A program made the position numbers and the translations under genes. The notes under the pieces are model-generated. The model searched no databases. It saw only the letters and a program-made list of their open reading frames with translations, and had not been told where the DNA came from. A stretch of DNA of 64,000 bases from Gammaproteobacteria bacterium (lineage in GTDB: Bacteria; Pseudomonadota; Gammaproteobacteria; Steroidobacterales; JABDKV01). The stretch spans positions 124,001 through 188,000 of the forward strand of contig JAOTXU010000003.1 in NCBI GenBank assembly GCA_029862165.1, in the 5' to 3' direction. This document shows, one piece after another, positions 1 to 8,135 of this stretch. The stretch's first letter is position 1. The number at the start of each line of letters is the position of its first letter.

Positions 1-1
1 G

Positions 2-190
2 CCTGAAAACCGACGTCCCCGTAGCAACCTGGCGCACAAGCGCCTATATTTATCGTATCAGAGGGGGGCGATGCATCTGGTTGTTTCAGATCAAGAATAT
101 TCTGAGCCATACCGTTTGGGCAGAGGACTTGTGGCCGGGCCAAGCGACTACAAGGTGATGCAGCAACCTCAATCGGCGCCAGGTTATTAG
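2..190 (+). CDS. Possible 3' end of an upstream gene, or a 39-codon ORF
   Basis: This frame is open from the window edge to a TAG at 188-190, three bases before the TTG start of the next gene. It could be the tail of a gene that begins outside the window. It could also be a short ORF starting at the ATG at 71, which is preceded by a purine-rich GAGGGGGG. The translated end (…SDYKVMQQPQSAPGY) has no motif I recognise. The tight spacing to the phosphatase gene would allow translational coupling. The sequence left of the window is needed to decide. Confidence 0.25.
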   Translation, partial: PENRRPRSNLAHKRLYLSYQRGAMHLVVSDQEYSEPYRLGRGLVAGPSDYKVMQQPQSAPGY

Positions 191-193
191 TCA

Positions 194-1444
194 TTGAACA
201 CACCGAACGAAATTTCACGCGAATCGCTGGTACAGATTCTTGAGATCATGCACCGGCTGGCGGCACCCGAAGCGATGCCGGAACTATTACGCGAGATTAT
301 CGAGGTTGGCAAAGTGGCCATTGTGGCCGAGGCCGGCGTGTTGTGGTTGCTGGATCGAAAGTCGCAGGAGTTGGTGATGGTGGCTCCACCGGCAGATCCA
401 CCTGCAAGACTAGGGTTCGGCATAGGTTGGGCCGGCGAATGCGCCGATAATCATCAAATCACCAACATTCATGACTGCCGTGACGACGGGCGTTTTCAAG
501 AGCACCCGGTTCACGCAGCGGGTTTCGAAACGCGTTCGTTACTCAATGTGCCGATACTGGGGCAGGAAGAATCGTTGCTTGGCGTGATGCAATGGCTAGG
601 CGAGGAGGTCGGTCAGTTTGACGAGCACGATGAATGGATTGGACCCGCACTCGCGGCGCAGGCCGCTGTTGCGATTCAGCATTCCTACATGACCGACGAA
701 TTACTCGCCAACGCCATTTTGGCGCAGGAAGTAGCCGTTGCCCGTGAGATCCAGATAAGTACTTTGCCAAAAGTTATGCCAGACGTGCCGGGTTACGATC
801 TCTACGGACACTTTCTGCCTACGGATCACACAGGGGGCGATTTGTATGACCTGGTCGTACTCGACGGCAAGGTGTTCATGTTGTTGGGTGATGCGACTGG
901 TCACGGTTTTGGCCCCGCATTGTCAGCGACTCAAATGCAGGCAATGTTACGGGTTGCTTTCCGGTTGGGTGCCAGCCTGGATCAGGCTTATATACAGGTC
1001 AACAATCAGTTAAACGAAGATCTGCCCGACGACCGGTTTATCACCGCTTTTATCGGCTTTCTTGATCCACAAACACACGAAGTGGAATTTCATTCAGGTG
1101 GTCAGGGACCGATTCTGCATTTCTGCGCCGCGAGTGGTAAGTGCGAATGGTACAAGCCGACCAGTTTTCCGGTAGGGATCATGGAACTCGATGGAACCGA
1201 CGGAGCGCAGCGACTGAAACTGGAGCCAGGAGACATACTCGCCCTCATATCTGATGGTGTCTACGAGTACACGACGCTTGACGGCGCCGAATTTGGTGAG
1301 GAGCGCGTGGCAGACGTGATCAGGAACGGTCATGCCCTGGAGATGTCGGAGCTCAGTCAGCGGCTCGTCGATGCGGCTTTTGAATTTGGCGGCGAAGCGC
1401 CACAAGCGGACGACATCACTCTGGTGCTGGTCCGACGGGAGTAG
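194..1444 (+). CDS. GAF-domain PP2C/SpoIIE-type serine phosphatase (RsbU-like)
   Basis: The 416-residue protein has a GAF-like sensor region (about 20-165) followed by a PP2C/SpoIIE phosphatase domain (about 190-415). The phosphatase metal-site signatures are visible: GGDLYD near 215, GDATGHG near 234 and a late ADDITLVLV. Proteins of this type remove phosphate from STAS anti-anti-sigma proteins. The next two genes encode exactly such partners (an RsbW-like kinase and an RsbV-like STAS protein), so this is probably the activating phosphatase of a partner switch. The start is TTG at 194 because an in-frame stop lies immediately upstream and no ATG is available. No membrane segment is seen, so a cytoplasmic protein is expected. 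The GAF ligand cannot be deduced. Confidence 0.88.
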   Translation: MNTPNEISRESLVQILEIMHRLAAPEAMPELLREIIEVGKVAIVAEAGVLWLLDRKSQELVMVAPPADPPARLGFGIGWAGECADNHQITNIHDCRDDGRFQEHPVHAAGFETRSLLNVPILGQEESLLGVMQWLGEEVGQFDEHDEWIGPALAAQAAVAIQHSYMTDELLANAILAQEVAVAREIQISTLPKVMPDVPGYDLYGHFLPTDHTGGDLYDLVVLDGKVFMLLGDATGHGFGPALSATQMQAMLRVAFRLGASLDQAYIQVNNQLNEDLPDDRFITAFIGFLDPQTHEVEFHSGGQGPILHFCAASGKCEWYKPTSFPVGIMELDGTDGAQRLKLEPGDILALISDGVYEYTTLDGAEFGEERVADVIRNGHALEMSELSQRLVDAAFEFGGEAPQADDITLVLVRRE

Positions 1445-1448
1445 ATTA

Positions 1449-1850
1449 ATGCAACGAAAATTTTCAAGAAGCTTTGACGAGATTAAGGAAATTGTTTTCT
1501 TCACCGAGCAGTTTTTCAAGAAACACGATATCGACACTTCCAAGCGTTATCTTGTCGATCTCTGCGTGGAGGAAATATTTGTTAATATGGTGACATACGA
1601 TACTGAGACCGATGCCGATATTCTTATAGAGATGTTGCCACATGAGAACGGTGTTGAAGTAAGTCTGACGGATTATGGCGTAGAGCGTTTCGACCCACGC
1701 GAAGCCGGTTCAGTAGATATCAACGCACCGCTCGAGCAACGTACGCCGGGTGGGCTCGGGCTCTACCTAGTCCTCAAGATGGTTGATGAGATTCATTACG
1801 AATATAAGAATCGCACTAGCAAGATCAGTTTCGTCGCAGGTGGGAAATAA
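1449..1850 (+). CDS. RsbW-like anti-sigma serine kinase (HATPase_c)
   Basis: A 133-residue single-domain GHKL ATPase of the anti-sigma kinase type. The N box is visible as CVEEIFVNMV (Glu and Asn for Mg-ATP), followed by DYG (G1) and TPGGLGLYLV (G2). Such proteins phosphorylate a STAS antagonist and bind a target when the antagonist is phosphorylated. ATG 1449 was chosen: it lies 4 bases after the phosphatase stop and gives the usual family length, whereas a longer frame would read back into the phosphatase gene. It is flanked by the phosphatase and the STAS gene in one operon. The sigma factor or other output it controls is not proven. Confidence 0.85.
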   Translation: MQRKFSRSFDEIKEIVFFTEQFFKKHDIDTSKRYLVDLCVEEIFVNMVTYDTETDADILIEMLPHENGVEVSLTDYGVERFDPREAGSVDINAPLEQRTPGGLGLYLVLKMVDEIHYEYKNRTSKISFVAGGK

Positions 1851-1854
1851 GAAC

Positions 1855-2163
1855 ATGTTTCAGATCGAATTTAACGAAGCAGGCAGCGTGGTTGTGGCGG
1901 GGCGCCTGGACGCCGCCCAAGCGCCCAGGGCTCAGGAATTTCTCGATGAGGTGAAGGATGAGTGCGTAGTCGATATGGCAAGGCTGGAATACGTTTCCAG
2001 CGCCGGTCTGGGCGTTTTGCTGCGAACGCACAAACGTCTGATGGGGGATGGCCGAGGGCTGAGACTGATCAATGTTAGTAACCATATCAAAGACATATTC
2101 ATGTATTCTGGCTTCGATAAACTGTTTCAGATCGAAGTGGCAGATCAATCCGGCCCGGATTAG
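1855..2163 (+). CDS. STAS-domain anti-anti-sigma factor (RsbV/SpoIIAA-like)
   Basis: A 102-residue STAS protein. The phosphorylation loop reads YVSSAGLGVLL; by alignment with the DSSGLG loop of the family, Ser49 is the likely phospho-acceptor. Unphosphorylated forms bind and titrate an RsbW-like kinase, releasing its target. ATG 1855 follows a GGTGGGA Shine-Dalgarno-like stretch and lies 4 bases after the kinase gene stop. The three genes 194-2163 form a compact phosphatase-kinase-antagonist module. An ECF sigma factor starts 61 bases further on, which raises the question whether the switch feeds into it, although classical RsbW proteins bind group 3 sigma factors. Confidence 0.86.
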   Translation: MFQIEFNEAGSVVVAGRLDAAQAPRAQEFLDEVKDECVVDMARLEYVSSAGLGVLLRTHKRLMGDGRGLRLINVSNHIKDIFMYSGFDKLFQIEVADQSGPD

Positions 2164-2224
2164 CCTGTCTTAATGAGCACCAGTCTCGGAAAACCACCAA
2201 CTTTTCGCCCAACCGATTGTACTT

Positions 2225-2770
2225 ATGCATAAGGAACGCGAAAAAGCGTTGCTGGAGGACTGTAAAGCCGGTGATCGTACAGCCATGGAGACTCTCGTCC
2301 GACAATATGAACGCCCGGTTTACAACGCCGCGTATCGGATGCTGGGAAACCCGGACGATGCGGCTGACGTTACCCAAACTACTTTCACCAATGTCCTGGA
2401 ACATCTCGATCAATTTAATCCGAAGTTTAGATTCTTCAGCTGGATATACCGAATTGCCGTCAACGAATCCATTAATCAGCTCAAACGACGCAAAAGCTGT
2501 GAGCCGCTGGTTGACACACAACCTGCGGCCGGCCCGGGCATTGATGAAATTGTCGCCTCAGGGCAAGTAGGCAAAGAAGTGCAAGCGGTTTTAATGAAAT
2601 TACAGGAAGACCACAGGGCAGTGATTGTGCTGCGGTATTTCACCGAGTGTAGCTATCTGCAGATAGCAGAGATTCTGAGAATTCCAGAAAAGACCGTAAA
2701 ATCTCGTCTGTTTAGTGCCCGACAACAGATGAAAAGTAAATTGAAAAAACTTGGAATTCTGGAAGGATGA
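2225..2770 (+). CDS. ECF-type RNA polymerase sigma factor (sigma-E-like)
   Basis: A 181-residue sigma-70 family protein with only regions 2 and 4, as in ECF factors. Region 2 is visible as NAAYRMLGNPDDAADVTQ plus FFSWIYRIAVNESINQLKRRK. Region 4 carries the helix-turn-helix YLQIAEILRIPEKTVKSRL. It directs core polymerase to a dedicated promoter set, commonly for envelope stress. The following gene overlaps it by 4 bases (ATGA) and encodes a membrane-anchored protein of anti-sigma shape, the standard pairing. Its regulon probably includes the operon itself. No strong ribosome site precedes the ATG at 2225. Confidence 0.92.
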   Translation: MHKEREKALLEDCKAGDRTAMETLVRQYERPVYNAAYRMLGNPDDAADVTQTTFTNVLEHLDQFNPKFRFFSWIYRIAVNESINQLKRRKSCEPLVDTQPAAGPGIDEIVASGQVGKEVQAVLMKLQEDHRAVIVLRYFTECSYLQIAEILRIPEKTVKSRLFSARQQMKSKLKKLGILEG

Positions 2771-3528
2771 TTGAAGAACGTACAATGGAGCTAATCAACG
2801 ACGCCATGGATGGCGAGTTGAGCGAAGCTGAACAGGCGGAGCTGGCCGGACGCCTGGCGCAATCCGAAGAAGCCCGCAACTATCAGACCGGCATGAATGA
2901 GCTAGATGTTTTATTGCAGGAACTACCGAATCAGCCTATGCCGGAAGAGTTGCATAGAAATATCATCCACAACATCAAGCTTGCCGACCGGCCGACGATG
3001 AGACCGCTGTCAAGAATTGGTAATTGGTCTGGTTTCGTCCGTTATGGTTTCGCCGCGGCAGCCGGTTTGCTGCTGGCTGTCGGTATATACCAATTTGGGT
3101 CGGAAACCGGTCCGAAAGATGTGGACCGAATGATCGGAACGATCGCGCCCGGTGATACCAATGCGGTCGTGCTAGGTACCTATGCCGTCGATTTGGATGA
3201 ACTGAACAGTTTGGTCAGTCTGGAGCGTCGCGGTGCTGCGATAGTTTTGAATGTGGAACTCGATTCCACGCTACCGGTTGACCTCAGAGTTGATTTTGCC
3301 GGCAGCAATCTGCGTTACGACACAATGGCACAAATGGACAATGATCTCGAGTCTTTTGAATCGGCCGATCAGGTGATCCGGTCAAGTAGCGGTGTTGGGC
3401 GGCAGAAGTTTGCTGTGTTGTTGCGCCATGCAGACGACACAGTCACTCACAAGGACGAGGCCATCGTGCTCGAGTATTCGAGCAATGGCAATTTGATACA
3501 GCAGGGTACGCTCACTCCACGTTGGTGA
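2767..3528 (+). CDS. Membrane-anchored anti-sigma factor
   Basis: A 253-residue protein with a short acidic N-terminal domain (ELINDAMDGELSEAEQ, typical of RseA-like anti-sigma proteins), one transmembrane helix (about 93-110) and a C-terminal domain of about 140 residues that would lie in the periplasm. It overlaps the sigma gene by ATGA, so translation is coupled and stoichiometry is fixed. The function, holding the ECF factor at the membrane until a periplasmic signal triggers proteolysis, is inferred from position and topology. The periplasmic part has no motif I recognise. No zinc-binding HxxxCxxC is present. A PrsW-like protease encoded at 8.1 kb is a candidate for processing it. Confidence 0.78.
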   Translation: MIEERTMELINDAMDGELSEAEQAELAGRLAQSEEARNYQTGMNELDVLLQELPNQPMPEELHRNIIHNIKLADRPTMRPLSRIGNWSGFVRYGFAAAAGLLLAVGIYQFGSETGPKDVDRMIGTIAPGDTNAVVLGTYAVDLDELNSLVSLERRGAAIVLNVELDSTLPVDLRVDFAGSNLRYDTMAQMDNDLESFESADQVIRSSSGVGRQKFAVLLRHADDTVTHKDEAIVLEYSSNGNLIQQGTLTPRW

Positions 3529-3567
3529 GTGCAGAGCTTTTTTTAGGGTTACAACAGGAGCAGAGCG

Positions 3568-4899
3568 ATGAGTAGCGAGCAAACAAAATCGAAAATGCCA
3601 ATGCTAATAGCGGCATTTGCGGTTGTTATCGCAGTGGTTGCCTATTTTGGCATCAACTATCCGGTTTCGGATGACGAGGCCGTGGGCACGATTTCCCCCG
3701 CTGAGCGTTATCGTGGTGAACAGATAGAAAGCGGCGATGTTGTCCTGGGCGATGAATCAGTCGCGCAATTTATGCAGACCGATGAATTCGAGTTGCTGGT
3801 TAATGATGAAGTCTTTATGGAGGCTATTAGCCAGGAAGCATTCCAGGCAGCATTGGCTAACGAATCATTCCAGGCAGCATTAGCCGATCAGAACTTCCAG
3901 GCGGCTTTGGGTAATCAAAACTTCCAGGCAGCATTAGCCGATCAGAACTTCCAGGCGGCTTTGGGTAATCAAAACTTCCAGGCAGCATTAGCCGATCAGA
4001 ACTTCCAGGCGGCTTTGGGTGATCAAAACTTCCAGGCAGCTTTGGGTGATCAAAACTTCCAGGCGGCTTTGGGTGATCAAAACTTCCAGGCAGCTTTGGG
4101 TGATCAGAACTTCCAGGCAGCTTTGGGTGATCAAAACTTCCAGGCAGCTTTGGGTGATCAGAACTTCCAGGCAGCTTTGGGTGATCAAAACTTCCAGGCG
4201 GCTTTGGGTGATCAGAACTTCCAGGCAGCTTTGGGTGATCAAAACTTCCAGGCAGCTTTGGGTGATCAAAACTTCCAGGCAGCTTTGGGTGATCAGAACT
4301 TCCTGTCTGCTATGAGTGATCAAAACTTCCAGGCGGCATTGGGCGATCAAAACTTCCAGGCAGCTCTGAGTAGCCAGGCGGCCAGGGATGCACTCGGCAG
4401 CCAGGCGGTCAGATCTGCACTGGGCAGCCACGCGGTCAGGTCTGCGCTGGGCAACCAGGCAGTCAGGTCTGCACTGGGCAACCAGGCGGTCAGGTCTGCA
4501 CTCGGCAGCCAGGCAGTCAGGTCTGCATTGGGTAGTCAGGCGATGGGATCTGCATTGGGTAACCACGCCGTGAGGTCTGCGTTGGGTGACCAGGCGATTC
4601 GGTCAGCACTGGGCAACCAGGCAATCAGGTTAGCACTGGGCAGCCAGGCGACGCGGTCAGCACTGGGCAGCCAAGCGATTCGGTCAGCACTGGGCAACCA
4701 GGCAATCAGGTCTGCACTCGGTAACCAGGCGGTCCGATCTGCATTGGGCAACCAGGCAGTCAGATCTGCACTGGGTAGCCAGGCGATCAGATCTGCACTG
4801 GGCAGCCAGGCGATGCGATCTGCGCTGGGCAATCAGGCGATGCGATCTGCACTGAGGAATCAGGCAGCTGCCAATGCTTTAAAAAGTAATCTACGCTAG
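3568..4899 (+). CDS. Membrane-anchored nonapeptide-repeat protein
   Basis: A 443-residue protein with an N-terminal transmembrane segment (about 11-29), a linker rich in acidic residues, then an unbroken series of 9-residue repeats from about residue 73 to the C terminus. Twenty units have the form xFQAALGDQ (residues 91-270). Nineteen have the form AVRSALGNQ (271-441). The two to three units before residue 91 are degenerate (EFELLVNDE, VFMEAISQE). The strict spacing of Ala-Leu-Gly and the aromatic or Val positions suggests a regular solenoid or long helical array. I do not recognise the family. It is the third gene of the sigma/anti-sigma operon and ends just before a strong terminator, so it is probably co-regulated with them and exposed to the periplasm. 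Confidence 0.8.
   Translation: MSSEQTKSKMPMLIAAFAVVIAVVAYFGINYPVSDDEAVGTISPAERYRGEQIESGDVVLGDESVAQFMQTDEFELLVNDEVFMEAISQEAFQAALANESFQAALADQNFQAALGNQNFQAALADQNFQAALGNQNFQAALADQNFQAALGDQNFQAALGDQNFQAALGDQNFQAALGDQNFQAALGDQNFQAALGDQNFQAALGDQNFQAALGDQNFQAALGDQNFQAALGDQNFQAALGDQNFLSAMSDQNFQAALGDQNFQAALSSQAARDALGSQAVRSALGSHAVRSALGNQAVRSALGNQAVRSALGSQAVRSALGSQAMGSALGNHAVRSALGDQAIRSALGNQAIRLALGSQATRSALGSQAIRSALGNQAIRSALGNQAVRSALGNQAVRSALGSQAIRSALGSQAMRSALGNQAMRSALRNQAAANALKSNLR
3838..4890 (+). repeat. 27-bp tandem coding repeat, about 39 units
   Basis: A direct tandem array with a 27-base period matching the nonapeptide repeat. The first half contains nearly identical copies (core AACTTCCAGGCAGCTTTGGG). 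A 54-base higher-order unit, alternating GCCGATCAG and GGTAATCAA versions, is visible at about 3885-4015. The second half is more diverged (core CAGGCGGTCAGATCTGCACT). Near identity of many copies implies recent expansion by slippage or unequal crossing-over. The array also keeps other frames open, which creates spurious ORFs on both strands. Confidence 0.95.
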
Positions 4900-4940
4900 G
4901 GAAAATTAGGTTACTAATAAATTACAAAGTGCCCTAATCA

Positions 4941-4969
4941 GGCCGCCTGCTTTTGCAGGCGGCCTTTTT
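4941..4969 (+). terminator. Rho-independent terminator of the sigma operon
   Basis: A perfect 10-bp stem GGCCGCCTGC / GCAGGCGGCC with a TTTT loop is followed by TTTTT and a further T-rich stretch. It lies 42 bases after the repeat-protein stop and separates that operon from the metallopeptidase gene. Confidence 0.93.
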
Positions 4970-5017
4970 GTTTTTGTCTGGTGATCATGTATGCTAATAA
5001 ATAAGGGAGAAATCATC

Positions 5018-7969
5018 ATGATGTCAGGCACAAGAGTGATGCTGACTGGCTTTCTGCTATTCGTCACCCTGGTGTCAGGCACAGTTCGCGCAGATCCGTT
5101 CGTGCTGGATGTTTTGGAGACGGATGAACTGCGGCTGCTTTATTTTGACCCTTTGCAAACCTACCTGGTACCTCATGTCGGGAGGAGTTTCCACAACTCC
5201 ATAGCTTTCCAGCGCAACATATTGAACTGGGCACCCTGGGAAAAAACCACTGTCATGCTCACTGATTTCAGTGATTATGCCAATGCCGCAGCAGGTGTAG
5301 TCCCGCATAATTCGATTCAATTGGATGTTGCCCCGCTCAACCGTATATTCGAGACCTTTTCGGCCAGCGAACGGGTCTACATGATGATGAATCATGAACT
5401 GGTGCATGTGGCAACGATGGATGGCTGGAATGAACAGGACCGCCGATGGCGCCGGTTTTTTCTGGGCAAGCCAACGCCGGAGCAAGTTCATCCGGAGTCG
5501 ATACTTTATTTCTACCTGACTGCTCCACGTGCTGTAGCGCCGCGCTGGTATACGGAAGGCAGTGCCGTTTTCATGGAAACCTGGATGGCAGGGGGGATTG
5601 GAAGGGCCCAGGGCGCCTACGATGAAATGGTGTTTCGATCGATGGTGCGCGACGACGCCCACTTCTACAGTAACCTCGGCCTCGTTTCGGAGGGGACCCT
5701 GGTGGATTTTCAGGTCGGTGTGAATGCCTATTTGTACGGAACACGGTTTTTCAGCTACATGGCTTACCAATACTCGCCGGAGCAGGTCATTGAGTGGTTA
5801 AAGCGTGATGAAGACAGCGAGAGATATTACGCCAGTCAATTCAGGAAAGTTTTTAGCAAAACTTTGGAGGATGCCTGGGATGACTGGATTGCATTTGAGC
5901 ATGAATTTCAGGAGAAAAACCTCGAGGCGGTCAGGCAACATCCGCTCACAGCTAGCGAGCCATTGACCGAGCAAGGCGTGGGTTCCATTTCACGCGCCTT
6001 CATTGATACCGCCAGAAACAGCATGATTGCAGCCTTTCGCTACCCTGGCGTAGTGGCTCACATAGGTGAGTTTTCTCTGGATGAAAGAACTACGCGCAGA
6101 ATCACGGACATCAAGGGCCCCATGTTGTTCAATGTCACATCATTGGCTTTTGATGAAAGCAACCGTACGCTGTTCTTCACCACCGACAACAACGCCTTTC
6201 GCGATTTGATGTCTGTCAACGCCGATAAAAGCAAGCCACGGATGCTGATGAAGGATGCCCGTATTGGCGATCTTGTGTTCGACAAAAGCACTCAGTCCCT
6301 GTTGGGTCTGAGGCACCAGAACGGATTTGTGACACTGGTAAAGATTCCGCCGCCGTATGAGGTTTGGGAACAGGTCCATACCTGGCCGTATGGCGAAGTT
6401 CTTTACGATATTGATATTTCGCCAAACGGAAAACTACTTTCCGCATCCATGGGCGAGGTTAATGGCAATCAGTACCTGCGTGTTTTTCCGCTCGATGACC
6501 TGGCGAACGGAAAAAGCGAACCCATGCTGCAGTTTGATTTTGGTACTTTTGTGCCCGAAGGCTTTGTGTTTTCCCAGGATGGGCGCTTTCTTTATGGCAG
6601 CTCCTATTACACTGGAATTTCCAACATTTTCCGTTATGAAATCGCGACAGCCGACATCCAGGCTGTCAGCAATGCTGAAACCGGTTTCTTTCGGCCTGTT
6701 CCGATGGACGATGGCCGCTTGATGGTTTTTGAGTACACCGGACAGGGTTTCAAACCGACGATCATTGATCCGGTACCATTGGAAGACCTCAGCGCGATCA
6801 AATTTCTCGGTGCAGAAATTGTGAAGAAACATCCAGTGGTCAAAGACTGGGCGGTTGGATCGCCTGCAGATGTGCCACTGGATGACCTGGTGAGTCATCG
6901 GGGTAAATATAGCCCGACGCATGAACTGGATCTCTCATCGGGTTACCCGGTAATTGAGGGTTATCGGGATAGCGTTGCACTCGGTTACAACCTCAGCTGG
7001 TCAGATCCGATGCTGTTTAACCGATTGACAACCACGCTTTCTCACAGCCTGGACAGTTCTCTGAGCTCGAGCGAAACACTCCACGCCGACATCGAATACC
7101 GCAAATTTAACTGGCGCTTTCACTACTGGCATAACACTGCCGATTTCTACGACCTTTCTGGTCCAACCGAACGCAGCCGCAAAGGTGATGCCTTCATTGT
7201 TGGTTATGAGAAAGCGTTGATCTTCGATAAACCGAGGCGAATGGACCTGGATGTCAGCGTGGCCCACTACACCGGCCTGGACACTTTGCCGAATAATCAG
7301 AACGTCGCTACTAGTTTTACAAAACTTTCGTCTGCCAATATTGATTTATCCTACAGTCACACTCGAAAATCACTGGGTTCAGTAGATCATGAAAAAGGCT
7401 TTCGCTGGGATGTCGCGAGTTATGCAGATTATGTGGGCAGCGATTTCATCTCAAAGTTTCGCGCAGGCCTGGATTTTGGTTTTGCACTGCCGTTGAAACA
7501 CTCTTCGCTTTGGTTTTACAACTCGGCAGGCCGATCGTCTGGCGACAGGAATAATGCGTTCGCCAATTGGTTTTTCGGTTCATACGGAAATAACTACGTG
7601 GATGACGGTGAAGTCAAACGATACCGCGACTTTGACAGTTTTCCTGGTTTCGATATTGATCAACTCAGTGGTCAGGATTTTGGTAAATCCATAATTGAGT
7701 GGAATTTACCACCAGTCACTTTCAAGGAAGTCGGTATACCGGCTTTTTACCTGAGTTGGATGCGCACAGCGTTGTTCGCCGGCACGCTGGTCACAGACAT
7801 TGGAAGCGGGACATTTGATAAGACCTATAATAGTCTGGGAATCCAGACCGACCTGCATTTTACCATCGTCCATCGGCTGCCAATGACGCTTTCGGTCGGT
7901 TTTGCACAAGGATACGTCGGCAGTAACAAGTTTGATAATGAGTGGATGGTCTCGCTCAAGATTCTTTAG
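5018..7969 (+). CDS. Secreted zinc metallopeptidase with propeller and outer-membrane barrel regions
   Basis: A 983-residue exported protein. A signal peptide (about 1-25, ending VRA) precedes a gluzincin-type catalytic region: HELVH at 126-130 and a downstream Glu180 in WYTEGSAVFMETW. Residues about 340-620 contain repeated blade-like segments such as YDIDISPNGKLLSASMG and FSQDGRFLYGSSYY, typical of a beta-propeller. From about 640 to the end alternating aromatic strands resemble an outer-membrane beta-barrel. The likely role is surface or periplasmic proteolysis by an enzyme tethered to a barrel; the substrate is unknown. ATG 5018 was chosen because AAGGGAGA sits at the right distance; an ATG at 4991 would add residues ahead of the signal peptide. 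It follows the terminator at 4941, so it has its own promoter. Confidence 0.72.
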   Translation: MMSGTRVMLTGFLLFVTLVSGTVRADPFVLDVLETDELRLLYFDPLQTYLVPHVGRSFHNSIAFQRNILNWAPWEKTTVMLTDFSDYANAAAGVVPHNSIQLDVAPLNRIFETFSASERVYMMMNHELVHVATMDGWNEQDRRWRRFFLGKPTPEQVHPESILYFYLTAPRAVAPRWYTEGSAVFMETWMAGGIGRAQGAYDEMVFRSMVRDDAHFYSNLGLVSEGTLVDFQVGVNAYLYGTRFFSYMAYQYSPEQVIEWLKRDEDSERYYASQFRKVFSKTLEDAWDDWIAFEHEFQEKNLEAVRQHPLTASEPLTEQGVGSISRAFIDTARNSMIAAFRYPGVVAHIGEFSLDERTTRRITDIKGPMLFNVTSLAFDESNRTLFFTTDNNAFRDLMSVNADKSKPRMLMKDARIGDLVFDKSTQSLLGLRHQNGFVTLVKIPPPYEVWEQVHTWPYGEVLYDIDISPNGKLLSASMGEVNGNQYLRVFPLDDLANGKSEPMLQFDFGTFVPEGFVFSQDGRFLYGSSYYTGISNIFRYEIATADIQAVSNAETGFFRPVPMDDGRLMVFEYTGQGFKPTIIDPVPLEDLSAIKFLGAEIVKKHPVVKDWAVGSPADVPLDDLVSHRGKYSPTHELDLSSGYPVIEGYRDSVALGYNLSWSDPMLFNRLTTTLSHSLDSSLSSSETLHADIEYRKFNWRFHYWHNTADFYDLSGPTERSRKGDAFIVGYEKALIFDKPRRMDLDVSVAHYTGLDTLPNNQNVATSFTKLSSANIDLSYSHTRKSLGSVDHEKGFRWDVASYADYVGSDFISKFRAGLDFGFALPLKHSSLWFYNSAGRSSGDRNNAFANWFFGSYGNNYVDDGEVKRYRDFDSFPGFDIDQLSGQDFGKSIIEWNLPPVTFKEVGIPAFYLSWMRTALFAGTLVTDIGSGTFDKTYNSLGIQTDLHFTIVHRLPMTLSVGFAQGYVGSNKFDNEWMVSLKIL

Positions 7970-8135
7970 AAACCTCTCAGTTCTGGTCAGCAGCTCAAGC
8001 GCCGGCGAAGACCGCACATGTTTTCGCCGAAAATATTGTGAAACGATCCCGTATTCAAGCACTATAACGTTTCAATCTGAAGTTTAAGCGGTCTGTGGCC
8101 GGCAGCAGGAGTCCGGTATTGGGAGGTAACGCGGC

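Noticed and set aside
3988-4566. 192-codon minus-strand ORF and several plus-strand frames in the repeat array
   Set aside because: They stay open only because a 27-base repeat without stops in those frames is copied many times. They are shadows of the repeat protein.
3838-4890. CRISPR array
   Set aside because: The repeats are contiguous, have no spacers, and match an in-frame 9-residue protein repeat.
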